Assembly (NCBI RefSeq): GCF_024691275.1
Contig: NZ_JAILNU010000085.1
Coordinates: 1-64,000, forward strand
Reading direction: 5' to 3'
Length of the DNA stretch: 64,000 nt
From: Ruminococcus sp.
GTDB taxonomy: Bacteria > Bacillota > Clostridia > Oscillospirales > Ruminococcaceae
The notes beneath the pieces are model-generated. The model did not search any database and was not told the origin of the DNA. It saw only the letters and a program-made list of their open reading frames with translations. Shown here piece after piece: positions 8,047-16,796 of the stretch (the stretch's first letter is position 1; each line of letters opens with the position of its first letter). Made by a program: the position numbers and the translations under genes.

Positions 8047-9585
8047 TTATCTCTTTACGAAATATTCCTCATACCATACGAGGAATGTATATATGGTCCA
8101 GACTTTGCGCCAGTTATCGGAATTTCCGCCAACATACTCGTCGTATATCGCGTTTATCTCGTCAAGGTCAAAGAACTGTGCAGCCATATCGCTCTTGAAC
8201 TTAATACGTACATCTTCGTTGTAACGCTCATCGGCAAGCCATATCCTTACAGGAACGATAAAGCCCAGCTTCTTTCTGAAGGCTATCTCCTCAGGAAGCA
8301 CCTTTGCAGCAGCTGTTCTGAATGCGACCTTGTTCTGCTCCTCGTTTACCTTGTACTTTGAAGGCATACGTGATGCGATATCGAATATTCTTCTGTCAGT
8401 GAGCGGCATACGTATCTCCAGACCGCAGGCTGTACTCATCTTGTCAACATTGAGGTAGATATCGCCTTCAAGCCATATCTGTATATCAACATCTGACATT
8501 TTTGTGAGGGGGTCAAGTCCCTCAGTCTCGTCGTAAATGTACTTCACAAGATCAATAGGGAGCACATTCGGATCATAGTGCTTGAGTATCTTCTGCTTTT
8601 CCTCTTCCTTCATTATGTTTGTGTTGCCGACATAGAAAGTCTTGAGGTTGTCGCCGTAGCGCTCTGCATTGCGGTACATATTGTATCCGCCGAAGAACTC
8701 GTCAGCGCCTTCGCCCGAATAACAGAGCTTTGTGTGCTCGGCAGTAGCCTTGCAGCCAAGTGTGAATACTATAGCAGAAGCATCACCGAGAGGCTGCTCC
8801 ATATTGTACATTACAAAAGGAACTATGTCAAAGAAGTCCTTAGGCTGTATATTTGCAACGCTGTGCTCAACATTGAGAAGCTCTGCTGTTTTGGCAGCAA
8901 CTCTTGATTCATCAAAGCGTTCCTCGTCATATCCGCATGAGTCAGCTCTCTTAGCGTCGCTCATTGCAAGAACATAGGAGGAATCAACTCCGCCCGAAAG
9001 GAAGGATTCAGCTGTTTCGTCAGCGTCCTTGACCTCAGGGAAGATATTTTTCAGAGTTGTATGTATCTCGTCAGCCCAGTCGTCCAGTGATTTACTATCG
9101 TCGGGCTTGAATGTAGGTGTCCAGTAGCGCTCTACAGTGAGCTTACCGTCCTTGAATTCAAGCCAGTGTCCGGGCATGAGCTTCTTAACGCCCTTAAAGA
9201 AAGTATCCTCACCTGCTACATATGTAAGCGTCATATATATCTGGAGCATATCCACATTGAGCTCCTTGACAAAGCCTTCCTGAGACATTATTTTGCTTAT
9301 ATTCGTGCCGCAGAGCAGCTTATTGTCAGCGGTTATGTAATAATAGAACGGTTTTGTTCCGAAATGGTCTCTCAGGCAGAAATACTTGTCTTCCTCTGTA
9401 TCATAAAGGGCAAATGCAAACATTCCGTAAAAATGGTCTGCCATTTCCCTGCCCCATTTTTCATAAGCCTTGATTATTATAGCTTTTTCGCGCTCCTCAC
9501 GGGAAAGGGTATTATCTATACCAAGCTCATCGCAAAGTCCGTGCCAGTTGCGTATATGACCTCTGTAATCACAGATATTTATCAA
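8047..9585 (-). CDS. asparagine synthetase-like protein lacking the glutaminase nucleophile
   Basis: The 512-residue protein has the synthetase domain intact, with the ATP-pyrophosphatase loop FLSGGVDSSYV and downstream CYSGEGADEFFGGY. The N-terminal Ntn-hydrolase (glutaminase) domain is truncated: the protein begins at a position matching about residue 73 of E. coli AsnB, so Cys2 and most glutamine-binding residues are absent. It probably uses free ammonia or has another amide acceptor. The start is a TTG at 9585 behind AAGAGGTG, and gpsA ends only 27 bases upstream, so no missing N-terminus is encoded there. Truncated AsnB-like proteins of this kind are, as I recall, common in clostridia. 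Confidence 0.85.
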   Translation of the reverse strand: MINICDYRGHIRNWHGLCDELGIDNTLSREEREKAIIIKAYEKWGREMADHFYGMFAFALYDTEEDKYFCLRDHFGTKPFYYYITADNKLLCGTNISKIMSQEGFVKELNVDMLQIYMTLTYVAGEDTFFKGVKKLMPGHWLEFKDGKLTVERYWTPTFKPDDSKSLDDWADEIHTTLKNIFPEVKDADETAESFLSGGVDSSYVLAMSDAKRADSCGYDEERFDESRVAAKTAELLNVEHSVANIQPKDFFDIVPFVMYNMEQPLGDASAIVFTLGCKATAEHTKLCYSGEGADEFFGGYNMYRNAERYGDNLKTFYVGNTNIMKEEEKQKILKHYDPNVLPIDLVKYIYDETEGLDPLTKMSDVDIQIWLEGDIYLNVDKMSTACGLEIRMPLTDRRIFDIASRMPSKYKVNEEQNKVAFRTAAAKVLPEEIAFRKKLGFIVPVRIWLADERYNEDVRIKFKSDMAAQFFDLDEINAIYDEYVGGNSDNWRKVWTIYTFLVWYEEYFVKR

Positions 9586-9612
9586 TTTAATTCACCTCTT
9601 ATAGTGTGTTGC

Positions 9613-10602
9613 TTATATTTCTTCGTAATTCTGTGGTCGGTTCATGAGCGCACCAAGTGCAGCTCTTACATCTCCGCCGTTGAAAAGGATCTTATTAAGC
9701 TGTTCCGTTATAGGAAGCTCAACTCCAACGCTCTTTGCAAGCTGATATGCTGCCTTGCAGCAGAAATAGCCTTCAACTGTACCAACACGCTTAACAGCTT
9801 CTTCAGGAGAAACTCCCTGACCTATAAGGATACCTGCGCGTCTGTTGCGGCTGTGCATACTTGTACAGGTCACTATAAGATCACCGATACCTGTCAGACC
9901 GCTGAATGTAGCAGTATCTGCACCGCAAGCCTTTCCGAGTCTTGCTATTTCATGTATTCCGCGCGTCATAAGCGCAGCCTTTGTGTTATCGCCATAGCCG
10001 AGACCGTCGCATATTCCTACGCAAAGTGCTATGATATTTTTGAGTGCGCCGCCTATCTCACAGCCCTTTACGTCGTCATTGAGATATATTCTGAGGTAAC
10101 TGTTGCCAAATTCGCGCTGAACAAGCTCAGCTGCACCATGATTTGAAGAAGCTGCTACGATAGTGGTAGGTACGCATCTTGCAACTTCCTCGGCATGAGA
10201 AGGACCTGAAAGCACTACCAGCTTGTCAGTCTTTATCTCCTCGCTTATTACCTCACTGAGAGTTTTGAGACTTCCTTCTTCAAGTCCCTTGCCTGTATTT
10301 ACAACGACCATATGATCGTCAATATACGGAGCAGCTTCCCTTGCAACAGATCTTACAAAAGATGAAGGGATACCGAACAGAAGTATATCACAGCCTTTTA
10401 TGCAGGATATGTCACTTGTCATTGCAATGCTCTCTGAAATAGGTACTCCAGGAAGCTTCTGAACGTGCTCACCATGAGAACGTATATCATCTATCTCTGA
10501 CTGAAATTTTGACCATACAGTAACATTATGGCCGCAATGCTCCGCAACTATTGCAAGACTAAGACCAAATCCGCCTGAACCAAGTATAACGATCTTTGCC
10601 AT
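9613..10602 (-). CDS. gpsA: glycerol-3-phosphate dehydrogenase (NAD(P)+)
   Basis: GpsA reduces dihydroxyacetone phosphate to sn-glycerol 3-phosphate for phospholipid synthesis. The 329-residue protein has the Rossmann motif ILGSGGFGLSLA, the segment NTGKGLE, and the catalytic lysine region GGALKNIIALCVG followed by GLGYGDNTKAALMTRG. The start follows AGGAGATG. It lies 21 bases after plsY, which consumes its product, so der, plsY and gpsA likely form one transcript. Confidence 0.97.
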   Translation of the reverse strand: MAKIVILGSGGFGLSLAIVAEHCGHNVTVWSKFQSEIDDIRSHGEHVQKLPGVPISESIAMTSDISCIKGCDILLFGIPSSFVRSVAREAAPYIDDHMVVVNTGKGLEEGSLKTLSEVISEEIKTDKLVVLSGPSHAEEVARCVPTTIVAASSNHGAAELVQREFGNSYLRIYLNDDVKGCEIGGALKNIIALCVGICDGLGYGDNTKAALMTRGIHEIARLGKACGADTATFSGLTGIGDLIVTCTSMHSRNRRAGILIGQGVSPEEAVKRVGTVEGYFCCKAAYQLAKSVGVELPITEQLNKILFNGGDVRAALGALMNRPQNYEEI

Positions 10603-10623
10603 ACGATCATCTCCTTATGAAAA

Positions 10624-11304
10624 TCATTCCTTATCCATTTTTATGGGTTTAAATGTAAATTTATTCTCATTCCCGTCTTTGAGTCTTTGCATATTTGAGC
10701 GATGCATCCATATTATCATGGACATCATCGGCAGTGACAGCAGCATATACAGGAAACTTCTTCCTAATGAATAATCATCAACTATCCATGACATTAAAAG
10801 ATTTGCGAAGGGACAGTACACTGCTGATATCAATGATGAAAGCGATACATATTTTGAAATAGCAAGCACTACTGCAAACACTGCCAGCGAAGCCAGTAAT
10901 ACCTTATAGTCTATTGCAATCAAAGATGCAGCGCCAACAAGTACGCCCTTGCCCCCCTTGAATCCGTAATAAAGCGGAAAAACATGACCGAGTATTGCAA
11001 AGAATCCTGCTATATACCCGATATAATGCGTATCATTGTCAGGTGTAAGTCCTGCACCTACAAGGTGGCAAAAGCCTCGTGAGAGCAATACAGCTATGAT
11101 ACCTTTGGAAAGGTCGCCTATGAGCGTAAAAAGCGCACACTGCTTACCTGCACATCTTAAAGTATTGGTAAGGCCTGCATTTTTACTGCCCATATCACGG
11201 ATATCTTTTCCTGTCATCATTCTTACGGCGATGATCGAGGAATTGATACTGCCAAGCAAATATCCGAGAACAGCAGCAACTATGAATGAAAGAAAAATAT
11301 TCAT
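10624..11304 (-). CDS. plsY: acyl-phosphate:glycerol-3-phosphate acyltransferase
   Basis: PlsY is an integral membrane enzyme that transfers an acyl group from acyl phosphate to glycerol 3-phosphate, the first step of phosphatidic acid synthesis. The 226-residue protein has the PlsY motifs LLGSINSSI, GSKNAGLTNTLR and FGFKGGKGV-like (YGFKGGKGVLVG), within several transmembrane helices. Its ATG overlaps the der stop codon as TAATG, implying translational coupling. It is slightly longer than usual through a polar C-tail. Confidence 0.95.
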   Translation of the reverse strand: MNIFLSFIVAAVLGYLLGSINSSIIAVRMMTGKDIRDMGSKNAGLTNTLRCAGKQCALFTLIGDLSKGIIAVLLSRGFCHLVGAGLTPDNDTHYIGYIAGFFAILGHVFPLYYGFKGGKGVLVGAASLIAIDYKVLLASLAVFAVVLAISKYVSLSSLISAVYCPFANLLMSWIVDDYSLGRSFLYMLLSLPMMSMIIWMHRSNMQRLKDGNENKFTFKPIKMDKE

Positions 11305-12632
11305 TATTTGTCGTTTCCTCCTCTTTCACGTACAATAAATCGAACAGGAGTTCCTTCAAGTCCGAATGTTGAGCGTATTTGATTTTCAATATATCTTCTG
11401 TAAGAAAAATGGAACAGATCTGCTCTGTTTACAAAAGTCACGAAAGTAGGAGGTTTTGTCGAAGGCTGAGTCATGTAGTATATCTTCAGTCTTCTGCCCT
11501 TATCTGAAGGCGGCTGTACACGGGTCGTAGCATACGCAAGAACGTCATTGAGCATACCCGTGGATATTCTCATGCTGTTCTGCTCATAGACATACTTTAT
11601 AAGCTCATAGAGCTTATTGATGCGCTGACCTGTTTTTGCCGATATGAACACAAAAGGAACATATGACATAAAGCTGAAATCGTTCTCGAGCTTAGTTCTG
11701 TACTCCTGCATGGTCTTATCATCTTTTTCGATAAGATCCCATTTATTTACAGCAACAACGCAGGCTTTTCCCTGCTCGTGCGCATAGCCTGCGACCTTTG
11801 AATCCTGTTCGGTGAAGCCCTCTGCCGCATCAAGCATGATAACACAGACATCAGCGCGGTCAACAGCCATATAAGCTCTCAGAACGCTGTAATGCTCTAC
11901 TTTTTCGGTCACCTTTGATTTTTTTCTGATACCTGCGGTATCAATGAACACGAACTTGCCGTATTCATTTTCAATGACAGTATCCGTTGAATCACGGGTA
12001 GTTCCTGCGATATCGGAAACGATAACGCGCTCCTCACCTGCTATTTTATTGATAAGTGAAGATTTTCCCGCATTAGGCTTACCGATAACGGCTACCTTGA
12101 TATGATCCTCGTCATACTCAGGCTCATCACCGTCAGGGAGGCTCTCAAAGACCTTATCGAGCATATCGCCTGTACCGTGACCGTGTACAGAGGATATGGG
12201 GTAAGGGTCTCCCAGACCGAGATTATAAAACTCGTAAAGCTCCATAGGAGGCTCTCCGAGGTTATCTACTTTGTTTACTGCGAGAACGATAGGCTTTCCG
12301 CTTTTCAGGAGCATCTGCGCTACTGAATAGTCATCAGCGGTGACACCGCAGCGAATATCAGTAACGAATACAATAACGTCAGCCTTTTCGATAGCAAGCT
12401 CTGACTGTCTTCTCATCTGTGCAAGAATAACATCGTTGCTGTCAGGTTCGATACCGCCCGTATCAACGACCATGAATTCCCTGCCGCGCCATTCACACTT
12501 TGAGTAGATACGGTCACGGGTAACACCCGGAGTATCCTCAACGATAGAAAGACGCTGTCCGATGAGCTTGTTAAAAAGTGTGGACTTACCTACATTAGGA
12601 CGTCCGACAACTGCAACTATCGGTAATGACAT
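11304..12632 (-). CDS. der: ribosome-associated GTPase Der (EngA)
   Basis: Der is a double-GTPase factor for 50S ribosomal subunit assembly. The 442-residue protein has two G domains with P-loops GRPNVGKST and GKPNAGKSS, switch motifs DTPGV and DTAGI, and NKVD/NKWD base-recognition motifs, then a KH-like C-terminal domain. AGAAAGGAGAAC precedes the ATG at 12632; an upstream in-frame ATG at 12683 lacks a ribosome site. The last base of its stop is shared with the plsY start. Confidence 0.97.
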   Translation of the reverse strand: MSLPIVAVVGRPNVGKSTLFNKLIGQRLSIVEDTPGVTRDRIYSKCEWRGREFMVVDTGGIEPDSNDVILAQMRRQSELAIEKADVIVFVTDIRCGVTADDYSVAQMLLKSGKPIVLAVNKVDNLGEPPMELYEFYNLGLGDPYPISSVHGHGTGDMLDKVFESLPDGDEPEYDEDHIKVAVIGKPNAGKSSLINKIAGEERVIVSDIAGTTRDSTDTVIENEYGKFVFIDTAGIRKKSKVTEKVEHYSVLRAYMAVDRADVCVIMLDAAEGFTEQDSKVAGYAHEQGKACVVAVNKWDLIEKDDKTMQEYRTKLENDFSFMSYVPFVFISAKTGQRINKLYELIKYVYEQNSMRISTGMLNDVLAYATTRVQPPSDKGRRLKIYYMTQPSTKPPTFVTFVNRADLFHFSYRRYIENQIRSTFGLEGTPVRFIVRERGGNDK

Positions 12633-12713
12633 TGTTCCGTTCTCCTTTCTGTTAAATATTATTACTACATCAAGAAGTATCAAAACCTCTTGTAAATGTT
12701 CAGTATATGCAGA

Positions 12714-14015
12714 TCAATAGGTTATACCCATTATAGCGTCAAGAAGTTCAAATCCGTCACTTGGTGTTGTACGGATCACTACATTAAGAGCAGTCTCAAC
12801 GTCCGAAATAGTGAGATCATCGAGAAAAACGTCAGAATCACGTCTTACCATTGCCTGTGACAGCAGAAGATTATCTCCGAGCTCCTTGCCTTTAAGCTGA
12901 GCAATAAGATCCTGGGCAGTGATAAGCCCCGTAACAGTAATAGTTTCGCCGAAAAAATCATTTCGGATACGATAAACGTCGCATTTCAGCTTAGGGAATT
13001 TCTCTTCAGCCATTTTAGCAAGCATACTTATAACACCATAAGGCGAATAACCTGTGGCGATGGAAACATGACGTTCTCCACCTTCCCACTCCGCCATTTC
13101 GAGAGCTTGCTCAAACTCGTCGATAAGGGAACGGAGCATACCAACTCCATTCTCATACTGTGAAAAGTCCTCATAAGCTTCCTTTGGAGGAAGCTCACTT
13201 TCAGCGATAAGATAGAACTCATCAGACGGAAAAACGGTGCGTGTACCGAACTTTTCGAGGAATATCTGCTGAAATTCTTCGATAATGTCAATAGTTTGCG
13301 CGGCAGTCTCTTTTGTAAATGTAGTAAGCGGATAAAGACCTTCGCGGAATTTTGTAACACCGACAGGAACTACCGCCATACTTGTAATATTCGGCATCAG
13401 ACCTCCGAGATCGGTGAGCGATCTTCTGAGCTCGTCACCATCATTCAGTCCCGGGCAGCAAACTATCTGGCAATTGAGTTTTATACCGCTCTCGGCTAAC
13501 TGCCATATAAACTTCAGCTTTTCTCCTGCAAAGCGGTTATGCATCATTTTGACTCTCAGCTCAGGGTTGGTAGTATGGACAGAAACGTTGATATTAAGCT
13601 TCATTTCGATGATTCTGTCGATATCCTCCTGCTTCATATTGGTAAGAGTAACATAATTTCCCTGTAAGAATGAAAGTCTCGCATCATCGTCTTTGAAGTA
13701 GAGAGTCTCTCGCATACCCGGCGGCATCTGGTCAATAAAGCAGAACACGCACTTATTGCTGCATGACTGCTTGTTGTCCATAAGGAAAGTCTCAAATTCA
13801 AGTCCGAGGTCATCATATTCGTCCTTGACGATATCAAAGGTCATTAAAACGCCATCACGTTCTATCTCAAGCGTAATATCGGTATCGGCAGCATAATACA
13901 TATAGTCAAGGACATCTTTAATACCATGACCATTGATCTTAACAAGGATATCCCCTTTTCTTACCCCGTGTCTTTCCGACGGTGAGCCATGCAAAACGCT
14001 GTTGATCTTAACCAT
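12714..14015 (-). CDS. DUF512 radical SAM protein with N-terminal PDZ domain
   Basis: The 433-residue protein starts with a PDZ-like module (GSPSERHGVRKGDILVKING), then a radical SAM-type cysteine cluster CSNKCVFCFIDQMP (CxxxCxxC plus F), and a C-terminal DUF512 region. This conserved family is widespread in Firmicutes and is often encoded next to der, as here; its substrate is unknown. Start at 14015 follows TGGAGATATTTT. The gene is flanked by der on one side and, across a terminator, by rpmF on the other. Confidence 0.9.
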   Translation of the reverse strand: MVKINSVLHGSPSERHGVRKGDILVKINGHGIKDVLDYMYYAADTDITLEIERDGVLMTFDIVKDEYDDLGLEFETFLMDNKQSCSNKCVFCFIDQMPPGMRETLYFKDDDARLSFLQGNYVTLTNMKQEDIDRIIEMKLNINVSVHTTNPELRVKMMHNRFAGEKLKFIWQLAESGIKLNCQIVCCPGLNDGDELRRSLTDLGGLMPNITSMAVVPVGVTKFREGLYPLTTFTKETAAQTIDIIEEFQQIFLEKFGTRTVFPSDEFYLIAESELPPKEAYEDFSQYENGVGMLRSLIDEFEQALEMAEWEGGERHVSIATGYSPYGVISMLAKMAEEKFPKLKCDVYRIRNDFFGETITVTGLITAQDLIAQLKGKELGDNLLLSQAMVRRDSDVFLDDLTISDVETALNVVIRTTPSDGFELLDAIMGITY

Positions 14016-14034
14016 AAAATATCTCCAAACACTT

Positions 14035-14066
14035 AAAAAGGAGAGAAGGATCACTCCTCCTCTCCT
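14035..14066 (-). terminator. terminator of the yceD-rpmF unit
   Basis: GGAGAG-A-AGGA pairs with TCCT-C-CTCTCC (one mismatch) around TCAC, followed on the minus strand by TTTTT. Confidence 0.65.
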
Positions 14067-14090
14067 TCTCTTTTTATCGGATCAAGCCGA

Positions 14091-14276
14091 TTATTCAGCG
14101 TCGATCTTAAGAACCTCTACGCCCTTATAGAATCCGCAGTTTTTGCAAACCTTGTGCGGAGCCTTATATGCGCCGCAGTTATCACACTTGGACATTGCGG
14201 GTGCTTCAAGCTTCCAAACTGCTGAACGTCTCTTATCACGTCTTGCCTTGGAAGTTTTTCTCTTTGGTACAGCCAT
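14091..14276 (-). CDS. rpmF: 50S ribosomal protein L32
   Basis: The 61-residue protein is L32: [17 protein letters not shown] at the start and a zinc ribbon made of CDNCG and CKNCG. The four cysteines indicate the zinc-binding form. It lies 34 bases after yceD, the usual arrangement, and ends just before an intrinsic terminator. Confidence 0.98.
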   Translation of the reverse strand: MAVPKRKTSKARRDKRRSAVWKLEAPAMSKCDNCGAYKAPHKVCKNCGFYKGVEVLKIDAE

Positions 14277-14310
14277 TCTGGCACCTCCTTACAGAGCTTC
14301 ACAGCTCAAA

Positions 14311-14760
14311 TTAATTAAGATGATCGCACTGAGTCTCATTAAGGTCACAGCCGCACACCATACACAATCCCTTGCAATCGTCCTTGCAAAGATTCTTTGT
14401 AGGCAAGCTGATAAGAATATCCGTCAGTGCAATTTCATTCAGCTCAATGCTCTCACCGTCCGCCACGATATAATCATCGTTATCATCATTGCTGACGGAA
14501 GGAACAACAATATGATCGAAGCCGAGATCATAATCCTTAACGTACTCCTTCAAGCACCTGTCGCAGGTATTGAGGAGACTGAACGAAGCGGAATAATCAA
14601 GATACACAACTCCCGCTCTGTTATAGAATTTACCGCTAAGATTTACAAGTGACTGAAAGGTGTAGCCTTTTATATCACCAAACTCCTCAGCTGGGATCTC
14701 ATAGGAAAACTCCTTTGTCTCTCCGACAATATTGAATATCTGTTTTAAGTTGATCTTCAT
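14311..14760 (-). CDS. yceD: DUF177 family protein (YceD)
   Basis: The 149-residue protein has the DUF177 core with SLLNTCDRCLKEY and a C-terminal cysteine cluster NLCKDDCKGLCMVCG. YceD homologues sit upstream of rpmF and, in plants and bacteria, are linked to 23S rRNA processing. Position upstream of rpmF fits. The ATG at 14760 follows AAGGAT; an upstream frame-extending ATG at 14799 overlaps the promoter and is rejected. Confidence 0.93.
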   Translation of the reverse strand: MKINLKQIFNIVGETKEFSYEIPAEEFGDIKGYTFQSLVNLSGKFYNRAGVVYLDYSASFSLLNTCDRCLKEYVKDYDLGFDHIVVPSVSNDDNDDYIVADGESIELNEIALTDILISLPTKNLCKDDCKGLCMVCGCDLNETQCDHLN

Positions 14761-14790
14761 ATTATAATCCTTCAGAGCACCATAAGATAC

Positions 14791-14819
14791 ATTATACACT
14801 AAATGACTTTATCTGTCAA
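14791..14819 (-). promoter_or_regulatory. promoter of yceD-rpmF
   Basis: On the minus strand TTGACA (14819-14814), a 17-base spacer and TATAAT (14796-14791): a perfect sigma-A promoter with a leader of about 25 bases. Confidence 0.9.
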
Positions 14820-14855
14820 TAGTTAAGCTTAAAAAATTCAAATTTTTTCGCAAAA

Positions 14856-15263
14856 TTACTTGATAAACTGCTTAACGCTCTCAGGAAGCTCAGAATCATC
14901 AGCTGAAACTGTGAATACGATAGTAGCCTCTTCACCTGTGAGCTTATCAAGCTTCTCGAAGAGTGAGCCGAGAACATCATAGTCTCTGCCAACGATCTTG
15001 AGGATACCGTCAACAAAAACGTCCTTGATATCGTAATTGCCTGCGAGCATACCAGCTACGAAGCCATAAAAAGCGTCTGCGCCTTCTATTGCAAAGCTCT
15101 CTGTATCGCACCATCTTACTCTGAAGCTGATAGAACGTCTGATATTGTCGCCCTTTTCGATGCAAACAAGGTTGCCGTTAGTTGACTTTACAGCATCATT
15201 GATATTATCAATGAGTATCTTTGTTTTACCTGTACCTTTTTTTCCAGTAATAAGTTTAATCAT
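14856..15263 (-). CDS. small P-loop protein, unknown function
   Basis: The 135-residue protein begins with a Walker A loop (LITGKKGTGKTK) and has a hydrophobic strand VFVDGILKIV that could be the Walker B region, but no helicase or kinase signatures beyond these. The family is known to me only as a conserved clostridial ATP-binding protein. It starts behind GGAAGGAGTAAA, 69 bases after pgi, and may be on the pgi transcript. Confidence 0.8.
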   Translation of the reverse strand: MIKLITGKKGTGKTKILIDNINDAVKSTNGNLVCIEKGDNIRRSISFRVRWCDTESFAIEGADAFYGFVAGMLAGNYDIKDVFVDGILKIVGRDYDVLGSLFEKLDKLTGEEATIVFTVSADDSELPESVKQFIK

Positions 15264-15332
15264 AAATTTACTCCTTCCGTGCCTTGCGGCATTTATGACG
15301 TATTTTTTTGTATTATGAGCTAAACAGACCTA

Positions 15333-16667
15333 TCAGCCAAGCTTAGCCTCAAGAGCAGCCTTTGCACCTTCATAACCCGGCTTACCAAGAAGTGCAAACA
15401 TATTTGACTTGTAGCTTTCAACGCCAGGCTGGTTGAAAGGATTAACACCCAGAACGTAGCCTGAGATAGCGCAAGCCTTCTCAAAGAAGTAGATCATGTA
15501 ACCAACATTTTCTTCTGTAGTGTCATCGAGTTCGAGAATGATATTAGGAACTCCGCCTTCAGTATGTGCAAGAACTGTACCCTCGAAAGCCTTTCTGTTT
15601 ACAACAGACATATTCTGGTTTGTAAGGAAGTTAAGGCCATCAAGGTTCTCAGCATCAGGCTCAAGGAAGAGGTCTGTCTTAGGCTTCTTGATATCAACGA
15701 CAGTCTCAAAGAGTATTCTTGCACCGTCCTGGATATACTGACCCATAGAGTGAAGATCTGTTGAGAAAACAGCTGCTGACGGGAAGATACCCTTATTGTC
15801 CTTGCCTTCACTCTCGCCGAAGAGCTGCTTATACCACTCAGACATCATTACGAAGCTTGGGTCATAAGAAACGAGCATTTCTACAGACTTGCCCTTTCTG
15901 TAAAGAATGTTTCTGAGTGCAGCATATTTATAGCAATCGTTATTGTCGAAATCGGCAGTAAGCTCAGCCTGAGCCTTTGCAGCGCCCTTCATAAGAGCAT
16001 CTATATCACAGCCTGCTACAGCGATCGGGAGAAGACCAACAGCTGTGAGAACAGAGAAACGTCCTCCGACATCATCAGGAATAACGAAAGTCTCATAGCC
16101 CTCTGTATCAGAAAGATTCTTGAGAGTTCCTCTTGCCTTGTCTGTAGTAGCGAAGATACGATTCTTAGCTTCTTCCTTGCCGTACTTATCCTCTACCATC
16201 TTCTTGAAGATTCTGAAAGCAAGTGCAGGCTCAGTTGTAGTACCTGACTTAGAGATAACGTTTACGGAAAAGTCCTTACCCTCACACAGAGCAATGATCT
16301 CGTTGAGGTAAGCAGGATTGATGCTGTTGCCAACATAGTAGATATCAGGTGTATCCTTCTTCATATTATTATAAAGAGGTGACTTGAGGAGCTCAATAGC
16401 AGCTCTTGCGCCAAGATATGAACCACCGATACCGATAACGATAAGAATATCAGAATTTGCCTTGATCCTCTCGGCAGCAGCCTTGATGCGAGCAAACTCG
16501 TCCTTATCATAGGCTGTAGGAAGCTCTACCCAGCCTAAAAAATCATTGCCAAGACCAGTTTTGCTGTGGAGTGACTGAGCAGCAGCTTCGATCTGAGCTT
16601 TGATACCGGTCAATTCATCAGCATTCACAAAGTCCTTCAAGTATTTGGTGTTGAGTTTTAAAGACAT
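15333..16667 (-). CDS. pgi: glucose-6-phosphate isomerase
   Basis: Pgi interconverts glucose 6-phosphate and fructose 6-phosphate. At 444 residues this is the short Gram-positive/Thermotoga-type enzyme. Visible signatures are [17 protein letters not shown], the sugar-phosphate loop [16 protein letters not shown], and [31 protein letters not shown] precedes the ATG. A perfect palindrome lies between promoter and ribosome site (16687-16702). Confidence 0.97.
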   Translation of the reverse strand: MSLKLNTKYLKDFVNADELTGIKAQIEAAAQSLHSKTGLGNDFLGWVELPTAYDKDEFARIKAAAERIKANSDILIVIGIGGSYLGARAAIELLKSPLYNNMKKDTPDIYYVGNSINPAYLNEIIALCEGKDFSVNVISKSGTTTEPALAFRIFKKMVEDKYGKEEAKNRIFATTDKARGTLKNLSDTEGYETFVIPDDVGGRFSVLTAVGLLPIAVAGCDIDALMKGAAKAQAELTADFDNNDCYKYAALRNILYRKGKSVEMLVSYDPSFVMMSEWYKQLFGESEGKDNKGIFPSAAVFSTDLHSMGQYIQDGARILFETVVDIKKPKTDLFLEPDAENLDGLNFLTNQNMSVVNRKAFEGTVLAHTEGGVPNIILELDDTTEENVGYMIYFFEKACAISGYVLGVNPFNQPGVESYKSNMFALLGKPGYEGAKAALEAKLG

Positions 16668-16686
16668 TAAAATTTACCTCCAATAT

Positions 16687-16702
16687 GTATGGCAAGCCAT
16701 AC
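16687..16702. promoter_or_regulatory. palindromic operator candidate upstream of pgi
   Basis: GTATGGC-AA-GCCATAC, 7-bp perfect arms, lies just upstream of the pgi ribosome site and downstream of its promoter, a position suited to repression. The binding protein is unknown; it could also be a small mRNA hairpin. Confidence 0.4.
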
Positions 16703-16722
16703 AAATATAATTTACCATCTTT

Positions 16723-16751
16723 ATGATACTATATTTTCCGATTTTTTTCAA
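16723..16751 (-). promoter_or_regulatory. promoter of pgi
   Basis: On the minus strand TTGAAA, a 17-base spacer and TATCAT. Confidence 0.55.
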
Positions 16752-16796
16752 GTACCTTTACATAACATTTTCAACATTTGTATATTTCTTACAAAT

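Noticed and set aside
9166..10146. 326-codon open frame on the plus strand
   Set aside because: It is antisense to the asparagine synthetase and gpsA genes, lacks a ribosome site and has no domain-like composition; the opposite strand is clearly coding.
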